Part shown: in pieces, positions 19,211 to 27,205 of the stretch
Layout of the letters: each line of letters opens with the position of its first letter
Position numbering within the stretch: the first letter of the stretch is position 1
Origin: Rhodoferax sp.
GTDB taxonomy: Bacteria > Pseudomonadota > Gammaproteobacteria > Burkholderiales > Burkholderiaceae_C
Direction of reading: 5' to 3'
Length of the DNA: 41,053 nt
Assembly: GCF_010365055.1 (NCBI RefSeq)
Contig: NZ_JAAFHA010000040.1
Location: 1-41,053, forward strand
Position numbers and translations under genes: made by a program
Notes under the pieces: generated by a model
The model's database searches: none
Seen by the model: the letters and a program-made list of their open reading frames with translations, nothing else
Told to the model about the DNA's origin: nothing

Positions 19211-19585
19211 TTACTGCATCTGCACGTTGATGATGGTGGCGTTCTGGATCAACACGTTGGACCCTGAGTTCTGCACCACCATCGGCATGCCGCTCGCATT
19301 GGCAAACGAGCCGTCGGCAATGAAGTTACTGCCGCTCAACACATCGACCGCTGAATTGTTGGTGACTGTGCCGCTCAATTGCATGTCATTGTTGACCACA
19401 TCAAAGCCACCCCGGTAGCCCGCCAACTGGGCGCTTGCCAATGGCGTCCCGAACCCTGGAACCTCGGCCGCGATTTGCGCGGCCGGGGGCGCCTCATCCG
19501 CATCAACGCCAGTGGCCAAAGACCAGCCTGACGTACATAACGCCACGGCCACTGCGGCCCTGACGAGAAAAATAATGGATCGCAT
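19211..19585 (-). CDS. Small fibre subunit with RGG-FD processing site
   Basis: This 124-residue exported protein has a signal sequence (IFLVRAAVAVALCTSGWSLA, about residues 5-24), a propeptide-like segment to LAGYRGG (GG at 59-60), and a 64-residue mature region starting FDVVNNDMQLSGTV. The mature part is rich in Asn, Ser, Gly and Val and has almost no charge, as in amyloid-forming subunits. Its end, VVQNSGSNVLIQNATIINVQ, matches the end of the 652-residue protein encoded upstream, so the two may co-assemble. GGAGG lies 5 bp before the chosen ATG. The four-gene order suggests a nucleator or minor subunit (inference). Confidence 0.78.
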   Translation of the reverse strand: MRSIIFLVRAAVAVALCTSGWSLATGVDADEAPPAAQIAAEVPGFGTPLASAQLAGYRGGFDVVNNDMQLSGTVTNNSAVDVLSGSNFIADGSFANASGMPMVVQNSGSNVLIQNATIINVQMQ

Positions 19586-19646
19586 CGCATCCTCCATGTT
19601 GTTTTTTATTGCCGCGCGTGGGCAACTCATGTCAACAACGAAAGCG

Positions 19647-19684
19647 CCGGTCATTGGGGGAAGCGAGCCTCCCCCAACGACCGG
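19647..19684 (-). terminator. Strong stem-loop behind the large fibre subunit gene
   Basis: Arms of 15 bases (CCGGTCATTGGGGGA at 19647-19661, TCCCCCAACGACCGG at 19670-19684) pair with one mismatch around an 8-base loop, beginning 9 bp past the stop codon. No U-run follows on the minus strand. It could let some transcripts end here, giving more large subunit than peptidase, or protect the 3' end of a processed mRNA. Confidence 0.7.
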
Positions 19685-19693
19685 CTCAGACGC

Positions 19694-21652
19694 TTACTTG
19701 CCTACAGCCAGATTGGCCTGCACATTCACGCTTTGCTGCACCATCGCAGCCATGCCGCTGTTTTGAGCAGCCACCATGATGCCGGCGGCCGATTGGCCAA
19801 CACTGCTCATGGCGTTGTACATGTTGAAGGTGCCTGCGTTCAGGTTGAGGTTGCCGCCGTTGCCGCCAGCACCACCCACCGCGCCGTTGCCGACGCCGCC
19901 AACACCTCCGTTGCCGGTGCCACCCGTGCCACCAGTAGCGCCCACTGCACCGGTAGCACCCTGGGCGGTACCGCCAGTTGCACTGCCGTTGGAAGCAGTT
20001 GTCGACGCGCCGCCGTTGGTGGCATCGCCGTTGGTGGCTGCGCCGCCTGCTGCACCTGCACCACCTGCATTGCTGGCCGTGCCGCCAGCGCCGGCATTAG
20101 CCGTGCCACCGGCACCTGTTGCCGTGGCTGTACTGGTGGCTGTGCCGCCCGTGCTGCTGGCCGTGCCGCCGGTGCCAGCGCCGGCAGTCGAAGTGGCTGT
20201 GCCGGTAGCGGCACCGCTTGTAGCGGCCGATGCGCCCGTTGTGCCGGCACCACCGTTAGAGGTTGCCGATCCGGTTGCTGCCCCGGCGGTAGAGGTTGCC
20301 GTACCGGTCCCAGCGCCTGCTGTCGAGGTCGCTGTCCCTGTGGCGGCGCCGCCAGTGTTGGTTCCGGTCTGGGCATTTGCTCCGGTGGTTGAATTCCCCC
20401 CCGCTGCGCCTGTCGCTGTGCTTGCGGTCGTGGATGTGCCGGTAGAGGCCGCACCACCGGCTCCGCCTGGAGCCGCAGGAACAGTCGCCGCTGCACCGCC
20501 CGCACCACCGCCTGCGCTGTTCGAAGAGTTAGTGTCGCCGGCCGCTGTCCTGCTGTCGGAGTCGGACGCACCGGTGCGTCCCCTCTGGTTGGAAGTTGCG
20601 AGGCCGCCCATGGAATCATTACGCGCTCTGGCCAAGCCGCCGGTGCTCGTGTCCGTCGCTGTGGACGAGCCTCCCCTGTTGTCATCCGTCGCGGTAGATG
20701 AGCCACCCCGGGCGTTGGAAGAGTTGGAAGCTGAACCGGTCCGGGTCATGTCATCCGCCGTTGAGGAGCCACCCGTGGCATAGGATCTCGATGCAGAACC
20801 CGTTGCATTCTGATCTGTCATATTGTGGGCGTCGCCTCCGTAGGCAGTGGCGTCGCCACCATTGGCACCTTGGGCATCTCTGGCCAAGCCGCCTTTGCCG
20901 CCATTGCCGGCCACGGCGCCGAGGTTCGTGGCGCTGCCGTTGCTGGCTGCGCCGGCCGTGGCGCTGCCATTGGTCGCGTTGGCGCTGCCGCCAGCGCCGC
21001 CAGCGCCGCCGGCACCGCCATTGCCGCCATTGCCGCCGGTACCATTGCCTGCGGTGCCGCCGTAGCCGTCGCCGCCGCTGCCGCCCTTAGCGCCATTGGC
21101 TGTGCCGTTGTTGCTGACCTGGTTGCCGATGCCATAGATCGTGTTGCCGCCCACGGTGCCGTTCATCTCAACCTTGGCAATGGCCTTGCTGGAATTGAAG
21201 GAGTTGCTGAAATTGGCCGTGGCCGTTGAGCCGTTGTTGGCCGCTGCCGTGCCGGAGCCATCGGCATGGGCCATGCCCTGGTTGTCACGGTTGTCGCCAG
21301 TGCTCTTGTTGTTGTACCGGTCCGACTGGTTTCTGTTGTCGACCCGGTTGTCTGAGTTGTTGCTGTTGTCAGCCTGGTCTCGATTGTCGGCTTGATTCCT
21401 GTTGTCGACCCGGTTGTCAGAATTGTTGCTGTTGTCAGAGTTGTTGCTGCTGTCGTTCGAGGAGTTTTGGTTCGCGGTGGAGTACTCATTCGCAGCTGCG
21501 CCCGTGCTGGCAGACTGGTCTGAATTTGCTGTTGCCGTCTGCGTGTTGTCGCCTGTCAGCTCAGCACTGTTGTTGTTGTTCGGATTCGCCATCACTTGGC
21601 CAGATAAACCAAAAGCAATCGCGATAGCCGACGCCAATAATGTCTTGTTCAT
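19694..21652 (-). CDS. Large low-complexity exported fibre subunit (FapC-like in role)
   Basis: This 652-residue exported protein starts with a clear Sec signal (MNKTLLASAIAIAFGLSGQV, cleavage after VMA). Three zones follow. An Asn/Asp/Ser/Gln-rich zone (about 22-130) contains two copies of SDNRVDNRNQ. A Gly-rich zone with GGNGG/GGAGG runs lies at about 190-270. A long Gly/Ala/Thr/Ser zone with units such as GTATSTAGAGT occupies about 400-600. The last 50 residues are different (FNMYNAMSSVGQSAAGIMVA...QNSG...VNVQANL) and match the end of the small subunit. No enzymatic domain and no cysteine are visible. The neighbours and composition point to the main structural subunit of an amyloid-like extracellular fibre, but sequence identity to FapC itself is not evident. 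It is expressed from a sigma-54 promoter. Confidence 0.75.
   Translation of the reverse strand: MNKTLLASAIAIAFGLSGQVMANPNNNNSAELTGDNTQTATANSDQSASTGAAANEYSTANQNSSNDSSNNSDNSNNSDNRVDNRNQADNRDQADNSNNSDNRVDNRNQSDRYNNKSTGDNRDNQGMAHADGSGTAAANNGSTATANFSNSFNSSKAIAKVEMNGTVGGNTIYGIGNQVSNNGTANGAKGGSGGDGYGGTAGNGTGGNGGNGGAGGAGGAGGSANATNGSATAGAASNGSATNLGAVAGNGGKGGLARDAQGANGGDATAYGGDAHNMTDQNATGSASRSYATGGSSTADDMTRTGSASNSSNARGGSSTATDDNRGGSSTATDTSTGGLARARNDSMGGLATSNQRGRTGASDSDSRTAAGDTNSSNSAGGGAGGAAATVPAAPGGAGGAASTGTSTTASTATGAAGGNSTTGANAQTGTNTGGAATGTATSTAGAGTGTATSTAGAATGSATSNGGAGTTGASAATSGAATGTATSTAGAGTGGTASSTGGTATSTATATGAGGTANAGAGGTASNAGGAGAAGGAATNGDATNGGASTTASNGSATGGTAQGATGAVGATGGTGGTGNGGVGGVGNGAVGGAGGNGGNLNLNAGTFNMYNAMSSVGQSAAGIMVAAQNSGMAAMVQQSVNVQANLAVGK
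21340..21440 (-). repeat. Coding repeat for SDNRVDNRNQ units
   Basis: Two near-identical DNA blocks, each containing TTGTCGACCCGGTTGTC (plus strand, about 21337-21353 and 21400-21416), lie 63 bp apart in frame and encode the repeated Asn/Asp-rich decapeptide. Such tandem blocks can expand or contract by recombination. Confidence 0.6.
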
Positions 21653-21728
21653 GGTATTTCCTTTAAAAAATCTCTGAATAAAGTCTGCTTGGCTCGGCGC
21701 ACAAAACACGCCAATCCGAAAATCAATA

Positions 21729-21744
21729 AGCAAGATCAATGCCG
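21729..21744 (-). promoter_or_regulatory. Sigma-54 (-24/-12) promoter of the fibre operon
   Basis: Read on the minus strand the site is CGGCATTGATCTTGCT, matching the TGGCAC-N5-TTGC consensus: GG at 21743-21742, GC at 21731-21730 and exactly 10 bases between. Transcription would start near 21718, giving a leader of about 66 nt before the ATG at 21652. The neighbouring gene encodes an activator with the GAFTGA loop that contacts sigma-54. Confidence 0.75.
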
Positions 21745-21856
21745 GATAACTTTTTAGAATACTAAGTATTTGATTTGTATCGAGAAAAGGTTAAATATTT
21801 GTCGAAAAATATGCTTTTTGAAACCAAAAAAGCTCGAATCTCGTTGCCGCGGAGAA

Positions 21857-21882
21857 GATCTGTCTCAGTCTTGAGACAGATC
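21857..21882. promoter_or_regulatory. Perfect dyad, likely activator binding site
   Basis: GATCTGTCTCA (21857-21867), a 4-base centre and TGAGACAGATC (21872-21882) form a perfect inverted repeat about 115-140 bp upstream of the -24 element, the usual distance for an enhancer of sigma-54 activators. The adjacent activator is the obvious candidate to bind it. This is inference from position and symmetry. Confidence 0.65.
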
Positions 21883-22056
21883 GCTTGAGGCAAGGCTGAT
21901 CGCTATTTGATATATCGCAAAGATCGCAGGAAGTGACCTTTGTTTTCAACGCCCAAGACGACTGCACGCATGGTGGATCGAGCAGCGATAGGTGTCACAG
22001 TTTTGATGCACCCGATGCACGAAGACCAAAAAATGGGCAAAAAGGACAGGCCGTGT

Positions 22057-23409
22057 TCAGGGCGTGATGCCATGCTTGTCCATCAGCCGATACAGCGTCA
22101 TGCGGGAGATGCCCAAGTCACGCGCGGCACGGCTGATATTGCGGCCGCTACCTTGCAGACAGACGTGAATGGCATCGCGCTCTGCGCGGATGCGGGCCTC
22201 CTCAAGCGCTTCGCCGTTGGGGGGCTCATTTGGTCCCTCGGGTGCATTCGGCGATGCCAGATCAAGGTCCTCGGGCGTTATCAGACGCCCCTCGGACATC
22301 ACCATCGCCCGCCGGATGCGGTTGATGAGTTCACGCACGTTGCCTGGCCAGTCGTGCGCCTTGATGGCCAGCATGGCCCGGTTGCTAAAGCCGGTGAGTC
22401 GGGGATTTTTGTCCTGTGCAAACTCGATGAAGAAGTGCCTGACCAACAATTCCAGATCCTCTTTCCGTTCCCGCAGAGCCGGCACCGTGAGCGGGATCAC
22501 GTTTAACCGATACAGCAGATCCTCGCGGAACAGCCCTGCTTTGACCGCCTCTGCAAGACGCGTGTGCGAGGCGGCAATGACGCGTGCATCGACTTCAATG
22601 CTTCGCGACGCGCCCACCCGGGTGATGGTGCGCTCCTGCAAAAAACGCAGCAGATTTGTCTGCAGCTCAAGCGGCAAGTCACCCACCTCGTCCAGGAAAA
22701 GCGTGCCGCCGGCGGCCGACTCGATCAGGCCCTGCTTTTCTTTGGCGGCACCGGTGAACGCGCCGCGCTCATAGCCGAACAGCTCCGACTGGATCAGGCT
22801 GGCAGCTATGGCGCCGCAATTGACCGCGATGAAGGGCGCGCTGGCCCTGGGCGAACAATTGTGAATCGCCCGAGCCGTTAACTCCTTTCCGCTGCCGCTC
22901 TCGCCCCAGATCAGCACCGGGGCGCTGGTCTGGGCGACTTTGACAATTTGCTTGCGCAAATGTTGCATGGCCGCACTTTGGCCTATCAGCTTCATGTCAC
23001 GCTTGCCGCTGCACGTCGTGTCGGGTGGACCCTCAAGTTCCGCATAACCAAAGGCATGGCCCAGGGTGTGATTGAGGCGAACGGGGTCAATCGGCCAGGT
23101 GTGAAAGTCAAACAGGTGTTGCACAATCAGCGCCCGGTAGGGCGGGCGTTTGATCATCTCGGCCGGGAACACCCCGACCCACTGGGTACTTTGATGCGCA
23201 TCGAGCAGCGCATCGACCTTCATGACATCGGCGTCGCTGGTGTTGTTGAGCAACAGGAGACCCACCGGATAAGGATGCTGCGCCAGTGCCTTGCGGGCAG
23301 CTGCCAGGTTATCGACGGGGCAGATTTGCCATGATGACAAGAGTTCGGCGGGTGCGCTCAGGAGTTGCTGATCTCCCAATGTGACGCTTAACAACTTTCT
23401 TAATGGCAT
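22057..23409 (-). CDS. VpsR/NtrC-type sigma-54-dependent activator
   Basis: This 450-residue regulator has an N-terminal receiver-like domain without the canonical phosphorylated Asp context (about 1-130, as in VpsR-like proteins), a AAA+ sigma-54 interaction domain with Walker A GESGSGKE at about 168-175 and GAFTGA at about 213-218, Walker [13 protein letters not shown], and a C-terminal Fis-type helix-turn-helix ([20 protein letters not shown], about 425-445). The intact GAFTGA loop means it should work with sigma-54. Vibrio VpsR binds c-di-GMP and controls biofilm matrix genes; c-di-GMP sensing here is only a possibility. It lies directly upstream of the fibre operon and divergent from the FapF-like gene. 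AAGGAA precedes the start at MPLRKLL. Confidence 0.88.
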   Translation of the reverse strand: MPLRKLLSVTLGDQQLLSAPAELLSSWQICPVDNLAAARKALAQHPYPVGLLLLNNTSDADVMKVDALLDAHQSTQWVGVFPAEMIKRPPYRALIVQHLFDFHTWPIDPVRLNHTLGHAFGYAELEGPPDTTCSGKRDMKLIGQSAAMQHLRKQIVKVAQTSAPVLIWGESGSGKELTARAIHNCSPRASAPFIAVNCGAIAASLIQSELFGYERGAFTGAAKEKQGLIESAAGGTLFLDEVGDLPLELQTNLLRFLQERTITRVGASRSIEVDARVIAASHTRLAEAVKAGLFREDLLYRLNVIPLTVPALRERKEDLELLVRHFFIEFAQDKNPRLTGFSNRAMLAIKAHDWPGNVRELINRIRRAMVMSEGRLITPEDLDLASPNAPEGPNEPPNGEALEEARIRAERDAIHVCLQGSGRNISRAARDLGISRMTLYRLMDKHGITP

Positions 23410-23675
23410 CTGCAATTCCTTTTTTTGTTCCTCCTTTTTTTTTGTTCTGTGACATGGGCCTTCTGGCTCAAGTGCCAGGCACTGCAATGGACCAGTTGCC
23501 AGCGTAAGCAACGCCGCGCTTGAGTGGCTTGATATTTGTCACGGCGGATGCGGGTGTTAGAGCAATTTGCTGTGCTTGATTATTCGCAATGTCGACCGCG
23601 CGCGCTTCTTCAACACTTAACCGGTCGCTTGGGTCTTTTTTTTGTCCGGGCATTTCGTTCACTCGGAGGAGAGTC

Positions 23676-25040
23676 ATGGCATATATTAAATTGCAAGCCA
23701 TCAGCTCGGTGGCTTGCGCTGTCGTCGTGCTGCTGGGCGGCGCCGTGCATGCGCAATCAATCACAGGCAGTGGTCCGCAACTGCAGGCAATGCAGGCGCG
23801 CCTGGAAGCCTTAAGCCAGGAACTCGCCGAGCAAAGAAAACTGCTGGCGAACCTTGAGACATTTCGGCAACAGTATTTTGAGCAGCGTGGCTTGCTGCGG
23901 TCTCTGGAGCGCCAGGTGGCGCAACAGCAGGTGGCGCTGGATGAACTTCGGGGCACCGCCAGCTGGAATGTTCTGGCCTCGCAACGTGGCGCCGGCACAG
24001 TTGGCGAGCCGCTGCAATTGGCCCAGGCACAGCCGAGTGCGCCCGCACCCGTTGGGCAGTCGCCGGCCACCGAAGGGCGCCCGCCCGAGGTGGCGCCCCT
24101 GTTCGAGCAACCGGGCGTGCTGACACCGACTGGTAAATATGTGCTGGAGCCCTCGCTGCAGTATGGCTATTCGTCAAGCAACCGGGTAGCTTTGGTGGGC
24201 TACACCATTATTCCGGCTCTGTTGATCGGTTTGATTGATGTGCGCGAAGTCAAGCGCAATACCGTGACCGCCGCCTTGTCGGCGCGCTATGGACTGACCA
24301 ACCGGTTTGAAATAGAACTGCGGGCGCCCTATGTTTATCGAAGCGATGCCACCGTCAGCCGTGAGTATTTCGAAGGGAGCCCAGCCGTCGAGAACGTGTT
24401 TTCGTCAAACGGCATGGACATGGGCGACCTTGAGTTGGGCGCGCGCTACCAATTGAACGACGGTGGCATCGACAAGCCTTTTTATGTCGGCACCTTGCGC
24501 TTGAAGACCCGTACTGGCACCGACCCATTTGACGTGGTCACTGATTGCAGCCAGCGCTGTACTGACCCCGCCGCGACCGGCACCGGCCTACCGCTCGACC
24601 TGCCGACCGGTTCCGGCTTCTATTCTCTGCAAGCGGGTTTGACGGTGCTGTACCCGTCCGATCCGGCGGTTTTTTTCGGCAGCGTCACCTACCTGCACAA
24701 CTTTTCGCGTGACAACGTCAGCCGGACTGTGCTCAATGGTGAAAAGGAATATCTGGGAACCATTGCACCAGGCCCCATCATCGGCTTCAACTTTGGCATG
24801 GGGCTGGCGTTGAACGAAAAATCGTCTTTCAGCCTCGGCTATGACCACAGCTCGGTCGGCCGGACCAAACGTAATGGCGAGGTTGTGCCCGGGTCGGTGC
24901 GCACGCAGCTGGGCACCTTGCTGCTCGGCTACTCCTACCGCCTCAGCAAAACGACCTCTCTGAGTGTGGCGGTGGGTGCCGGCCTGACGACCGACACGCC
25001 TGATGTGTCGCTGACGGTGCGGCTGCCAATGATGTTCTGA
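23676..25040 (+). CDS. FapF-like outer-membrane coiled-coil/beta-barrel exporter
   Basis: This 454-residue protein has a clear signal peptide (SVACAVVVLLGGAVHAQ), a coiled coil rich in Leu, Gln and Glu at about residues 32-95 (RLEALSQELAEQRKLLANLE), an Ala/Pro/Gln linker (about 105-140) and a beta-barrel from about 150 to the end, starting near GVLTPTGKYVLEPSLQYGYS and ending with the terminal Phe typical of outer-membrane barrels (RLPMMF). Coiled coil plus barrel is the architecture of FapF, the trimeric pore that secretes Fap amyloid subunits. The ribosome site GGAGGAGAG is excellent. It is divergent from the sigma-54 activator and is the likely outer-membrane exit for the fibre proteins on the other side of it. 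Confidence 0.82.
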   Translation: MAYIKLQAISSVACAVVVLLGGAVHAQSITGSGPQLQAMQARLEALSQELAEQRKLLANLETFRQQYFEQRGLLRSLERQVAQQQVALDELRGTASWNVLASQRGAGTVGEPLQLAQAQPSAPAPVGQSPATEGRPPEVAPLFEQPGVLTPTGKYVLEPSLQYGYSSSNRVALVGYTIIPALLIGLIDVREVKRNTVTAALSARYGLTNRFEIELRAPYVYRSDATVSREYFEGSPAVENVFSSNGMDMGDLELGARYQLNDGGIDKPFYVGTLRLKTRTGTDPFDVVTDCSQRCTDPAATGTGLPLDLPTGSGFYSLQAGLTVLYPSDPAVFFGSVTYLHNFSRDNVSRTVLNGEKEYLGTIAPGPIIGFNFGMGLALNEKSSFSLGYDHSSVGRTKRNGEVVPGSVRTQLGTLLLGYSYRLSKTTSLSVAVGAGLTTDTPDVSLTVRLPMMF

Positions 25041-25127
25041 AACAGGTGGCATAGGGCACAGTGGCGCGATCAATTACCATTGACCGTGCCGCTGGTTGGC
25101 GAATGCTCCTAAAGAAAGTTGGTCATC

Positions 25128-25628
25128 ATGAAAATCCGTACCCTGCTGCTGCTGCTCGTTCTGAGTGTGATCATTGGCTTCGCCGCACTCAACTGGGCGA
25201 CTTTCCTGGCTCCGACGACGCTGTCGCTGGGGCTGGCCGACGTGCAGGCGCCACTGGGCCTGGTCATGCTCGGGCTGCTGGTTTTTGTCACGGGGATGTT
25301 CCTGGTGTTTGTGTTGTACCTGCAAACCACGGTGCTGTTTGATACGCGTCAACACGCCAAGGAGCTGCAAACCAACCGCAACCTGGCCGACCAGGCCGAG
25401 GCCTCGCGCTTTACCGAGCTGCGCAGTTTTCTGGAACTCGAACTCAAAAAGCAGCTGGATCAGGATGGACACTCACGCGCCGCCGTGCTGACCCGGATTG
25501 ACCAGATGGAGGGAACCTTGCGGCTGGTCGTTGAACAGTCAGGCAACTCGCTGGCCGCCAGCCTGGGCGAGCTGGAAGATCGCTTGGACAAAGGCAACAA
25601 AGACGTCACCCACAACCTGCTGGCCTAA
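25128..25628 (+). CDS. LapA-domain (DUF1049-like) inner-membrane protein
   Basis: This 166-residue protein has two transmembrane segments (RTLLLLLVLSVIIGFAALNW at about 3-22 and PLGLVMLGLLVFVTGMFLVF at about 41-60), the hairpin pattern of the lipopolysaccharide-assembly protein A domain, followed by a charged, helical cytoplasmic tail (about 75-160) with coiled-coil character. The tail is longer than in typical LapA (about 100 residues). It starts 87 bp after the FapF-like gene on the same strand and could be read with it, although a role in the fibre system is not indicated. The start is ATG at 25128. Confidence 0.7.
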   Translation: MKIRTLLLLLVLSVIIGFAALNWATFLAPTTLSLGLADVQAPLGLVMLGLLVFVTGMFLVFVLYLQTTVLFDTRQHAKELQTNRNLADQAEASRFTELRSFLELELKKQLDQDGHSRAAVLTRIDQMEGTLRLVVEQSGNSLAASLGELEDRLDKGNKDVTHNLLA

Positions 25629-25639
25629 GACCAATGCTT

Positions 25640-25727
25640 TTCAGATAACTCCCCCTCACCGTTCGGGCTGCGCCTGTCGAAGCCTGGCAGCCCTTCGACA
25701 AGCCCAGGGCGAACGGTCTTATCTGAA
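25640..25727. repeat. 88-bp palindromic repeat element between convergent genes
   Basis: The outer arms TTCAGATAA and TTATCTGAA (25640-25648, 25719-25727) enclose an inner inverted repeat of 25-base arms with four mismatches (ACCGTTCG...CTGTCGAAG, 25658-25682 against about 25693-25717). The structure suggests a REP/MITE-like non-coding element, and it could form a bidirectional terminator between the LapA-like and MATE genes. Confidence 0.7.
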
Positions 25728-25732
25728 CAGCA

Positions 25733-27154
25733 TCATTGCGCCTTAGCCTCAGTCAGGCGCTGACGCGCCACAAAGCGCAGCAAGGCGCTCAAGCCCAGCG
25801 CCGCCACCGTCAGGCCCACCACCAGCGCGATCCAGAAGCCCCTGGCGGCCATCGGCTCGGCCGGTGCCCACGGCAGCCACGCCGGCGCCAGCCCCAGCGC
25901 ATAACCCAGCGGCAGTGAAAACACCCAGAAGGCGGTCAGCTGGATCAGCATCGGCGCGCGCGTGACCTTGTAGCCACGAATGGCACAACTGGTCGCGACC
26001 TGCGTCGCATCGGGCAGCTGAAAGAGTGCGGCCAACAGCAGCAACTGCGCCGCTGCGCCGGCCACCGCTGCATCGCTGGTGTAGGCGCTGGCAATTTGGG
26101 TATTGAACAGCGCCATGGCCGCGCCCGACAGCACGGCGAACGCCAGCGCCATGGCTACGCCGACCCAGGCACGAAAACGGGCCGCCTGCGGCTCACCCGC
26201 GCCCAGCGCCTGGCCAACCCGGGTCAGCAGCGCCAGCCCCAGACTCAGGGGCACCATGAAGACCAGCGACGAGAAGTTCAAGGCAATCTGGTGCGCGGCC
26301 ATCTCGGTGCTGCCAAATTTGGCGATGAGCAGCGCAATCAGGCTGAAGGCGCTGGTTTCGGCAAAGTAGGTGATGCCAATGGGCAGGCCCAGGTGCATCA
26401 GGTTGCGCAGCTGCGGCCAGTGCGGCCACTCAAAGCGATCGAAGGGCCAGGTGCTGCGGTAGGCACTCGCGCGGCGCATCCACCAGATCAGGGCGAGCAG
26501 GTTGAACCAGACGCACACCAGCGTGGCCCAGGCGCAACCCAGGCCGCCCAGCCGGGGCAGGCCGAGCTTGCCAAACACCAGCAGCCAGTTGACCACGACA
26601 TTGAGCAAGAGCGCGCCAACCGCAATCACCATCACGGGCTTGGTCTGGTTCAGGCTGACGCTGTAGCCATAGAGCACGCGGTAGGCGGCGAAGGCGGGCA
26701 GCGCCAGGCTGGTGATCAGGACAAAGTCCTTGGCCAGCTCGCGTACCTGCGGTTCCAGGGCCAGGTGGTCAAAAATGCTGCTGGCCAGATTGGCCAGCAG
26801 CACGGCCACCAGGCTCACGCCCAGGGCTTGCCACAAGGCCTGGCGCACCACATGCGGCACTTGGCTGAATTCACGCGCGCCCACCATGTGCGACACCACC
26901 GGGCTGACCGCCATCATGACGCCCATCAGGGTGATGATGACCATGTTCCAGATCGACACGCCCAGTGCCACCCCGGCCAGATCATTGGCAGAGGCGTGCC
27001 CGGCCATGGCGACCTCCACCACCGACATGCCGACATTGGCCAGCTGCCCGATCAGGATCGGCCACGCCAGCTGCCACAGAGCGCGCGCTTCCACGCCGAC
27101 CCGGGCGCGCGGCGCGGGCTTTGAGAGGCGCCGCAAGGAAGAGAGGGATGGCAT
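25733..27154 (-). CDS. MATE family multidrug/Na+ efflux transporter
   Basis: This 473-residue inner-membrane protein has about 12 transmembrane helices in two halves, with the family start LAWPILIGQLANVGMSVVEVAMAG and the repeat-half counterpart LMHLGLPIGITYFAETSAFS. Members of the NorM group export cationic drugs or dyes in exchange for Na+ or H+. The ribosome site is weak. The gene is 51 bp downstream of mutL on the same strand, so cotranscription is possible, but the functions are unrelated. Substrates cannot be predicted. Confidence 0.9.
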   Translation of the reverse strand: MPSLSSLRRLSKPAPRARVGVEARALWQLAWPILIGQLANVGMSVVEVAMAGHASANDLAGVALGVSIWNMVIITLMGVMMAVSPVVSHMVGAREFSQVPHVVRQALWQALGVSLVAVLLANLASSIFDHLALEPQVRELAKDFVLITSLALPAFAAYRVLYGYSVSLNQTKPVMVIAVGALLLNVVVNWLLVFGKLGLPRLGGLGCAWATLVCVWFNLLALIWWMRRASAYRSTWPFDRFEWPHWPQLRNLMHLGLPIGITYFAETSAFSLIALLIAKFGSTEMAAHQIALNFSSLVFMVPLSLGLALLTRVGQALGAGEPQAARFRAWVGVAMALAFAVLSGAAMALFNTQIASAYTSDAAVAGAAAQLLLLAALFQLPDATQVATSCAIRGYKVTRAPMLIQLTAFWVFSLPLGYALGLAPAWLPWAPAEPMAARGFWIALVVGLTVAALGLSALLRFVARQRLTEAKAQ

Positions 27155-27205
27155 GGATCAGGATTGAGAGGCGGGGCGCTGCTGCGCCGAGGAGAGCAGG
27201 TGCGA

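Larger units (their letters stand above)
21653..22056. other. 404-bp regulatory region upstream of the fibre operon
   Basis: No gene is supported here. The region carries a sigma-54 promoter (21729-21744), an AT-rich stretch (about 21760-21840) suited to DNA bending, and a perfect 26-bp dyad (21857-21882), followed by direct-repeat-like CTTGAG blocks (about 21871-21900). It ends at the stop codon of the sigma-54 activator gene. Confidence 0.65.

Noticed and set aside
19733..21627. Long plus-strand reading frames rich in Ala, Pro, Val or Cys opposite the large fibre gene
   Set aside because: They are antisense shadows of a Gly/Ala/Thr repeat; they lack ribosome sites and a plausible protein character, whereas the minus frame has a signal peptide and a conserved end.
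19694..21652. The Gly-rich protein as a mycobacterial PE_PGRS-like or collagen-like protein
   Set aside because: No PE domain and no regular Gly-X-Y pattern; the Sec signal and operon context fit a Gram-negative fibre subunit better.
23435..23443. T9 homopolymer upstream of the activator as a phase-variation tract
   Set aside because: It lies outside the most likely reading frame, and the start with AAGGAA lies downstream, so slippage would not change the protein.
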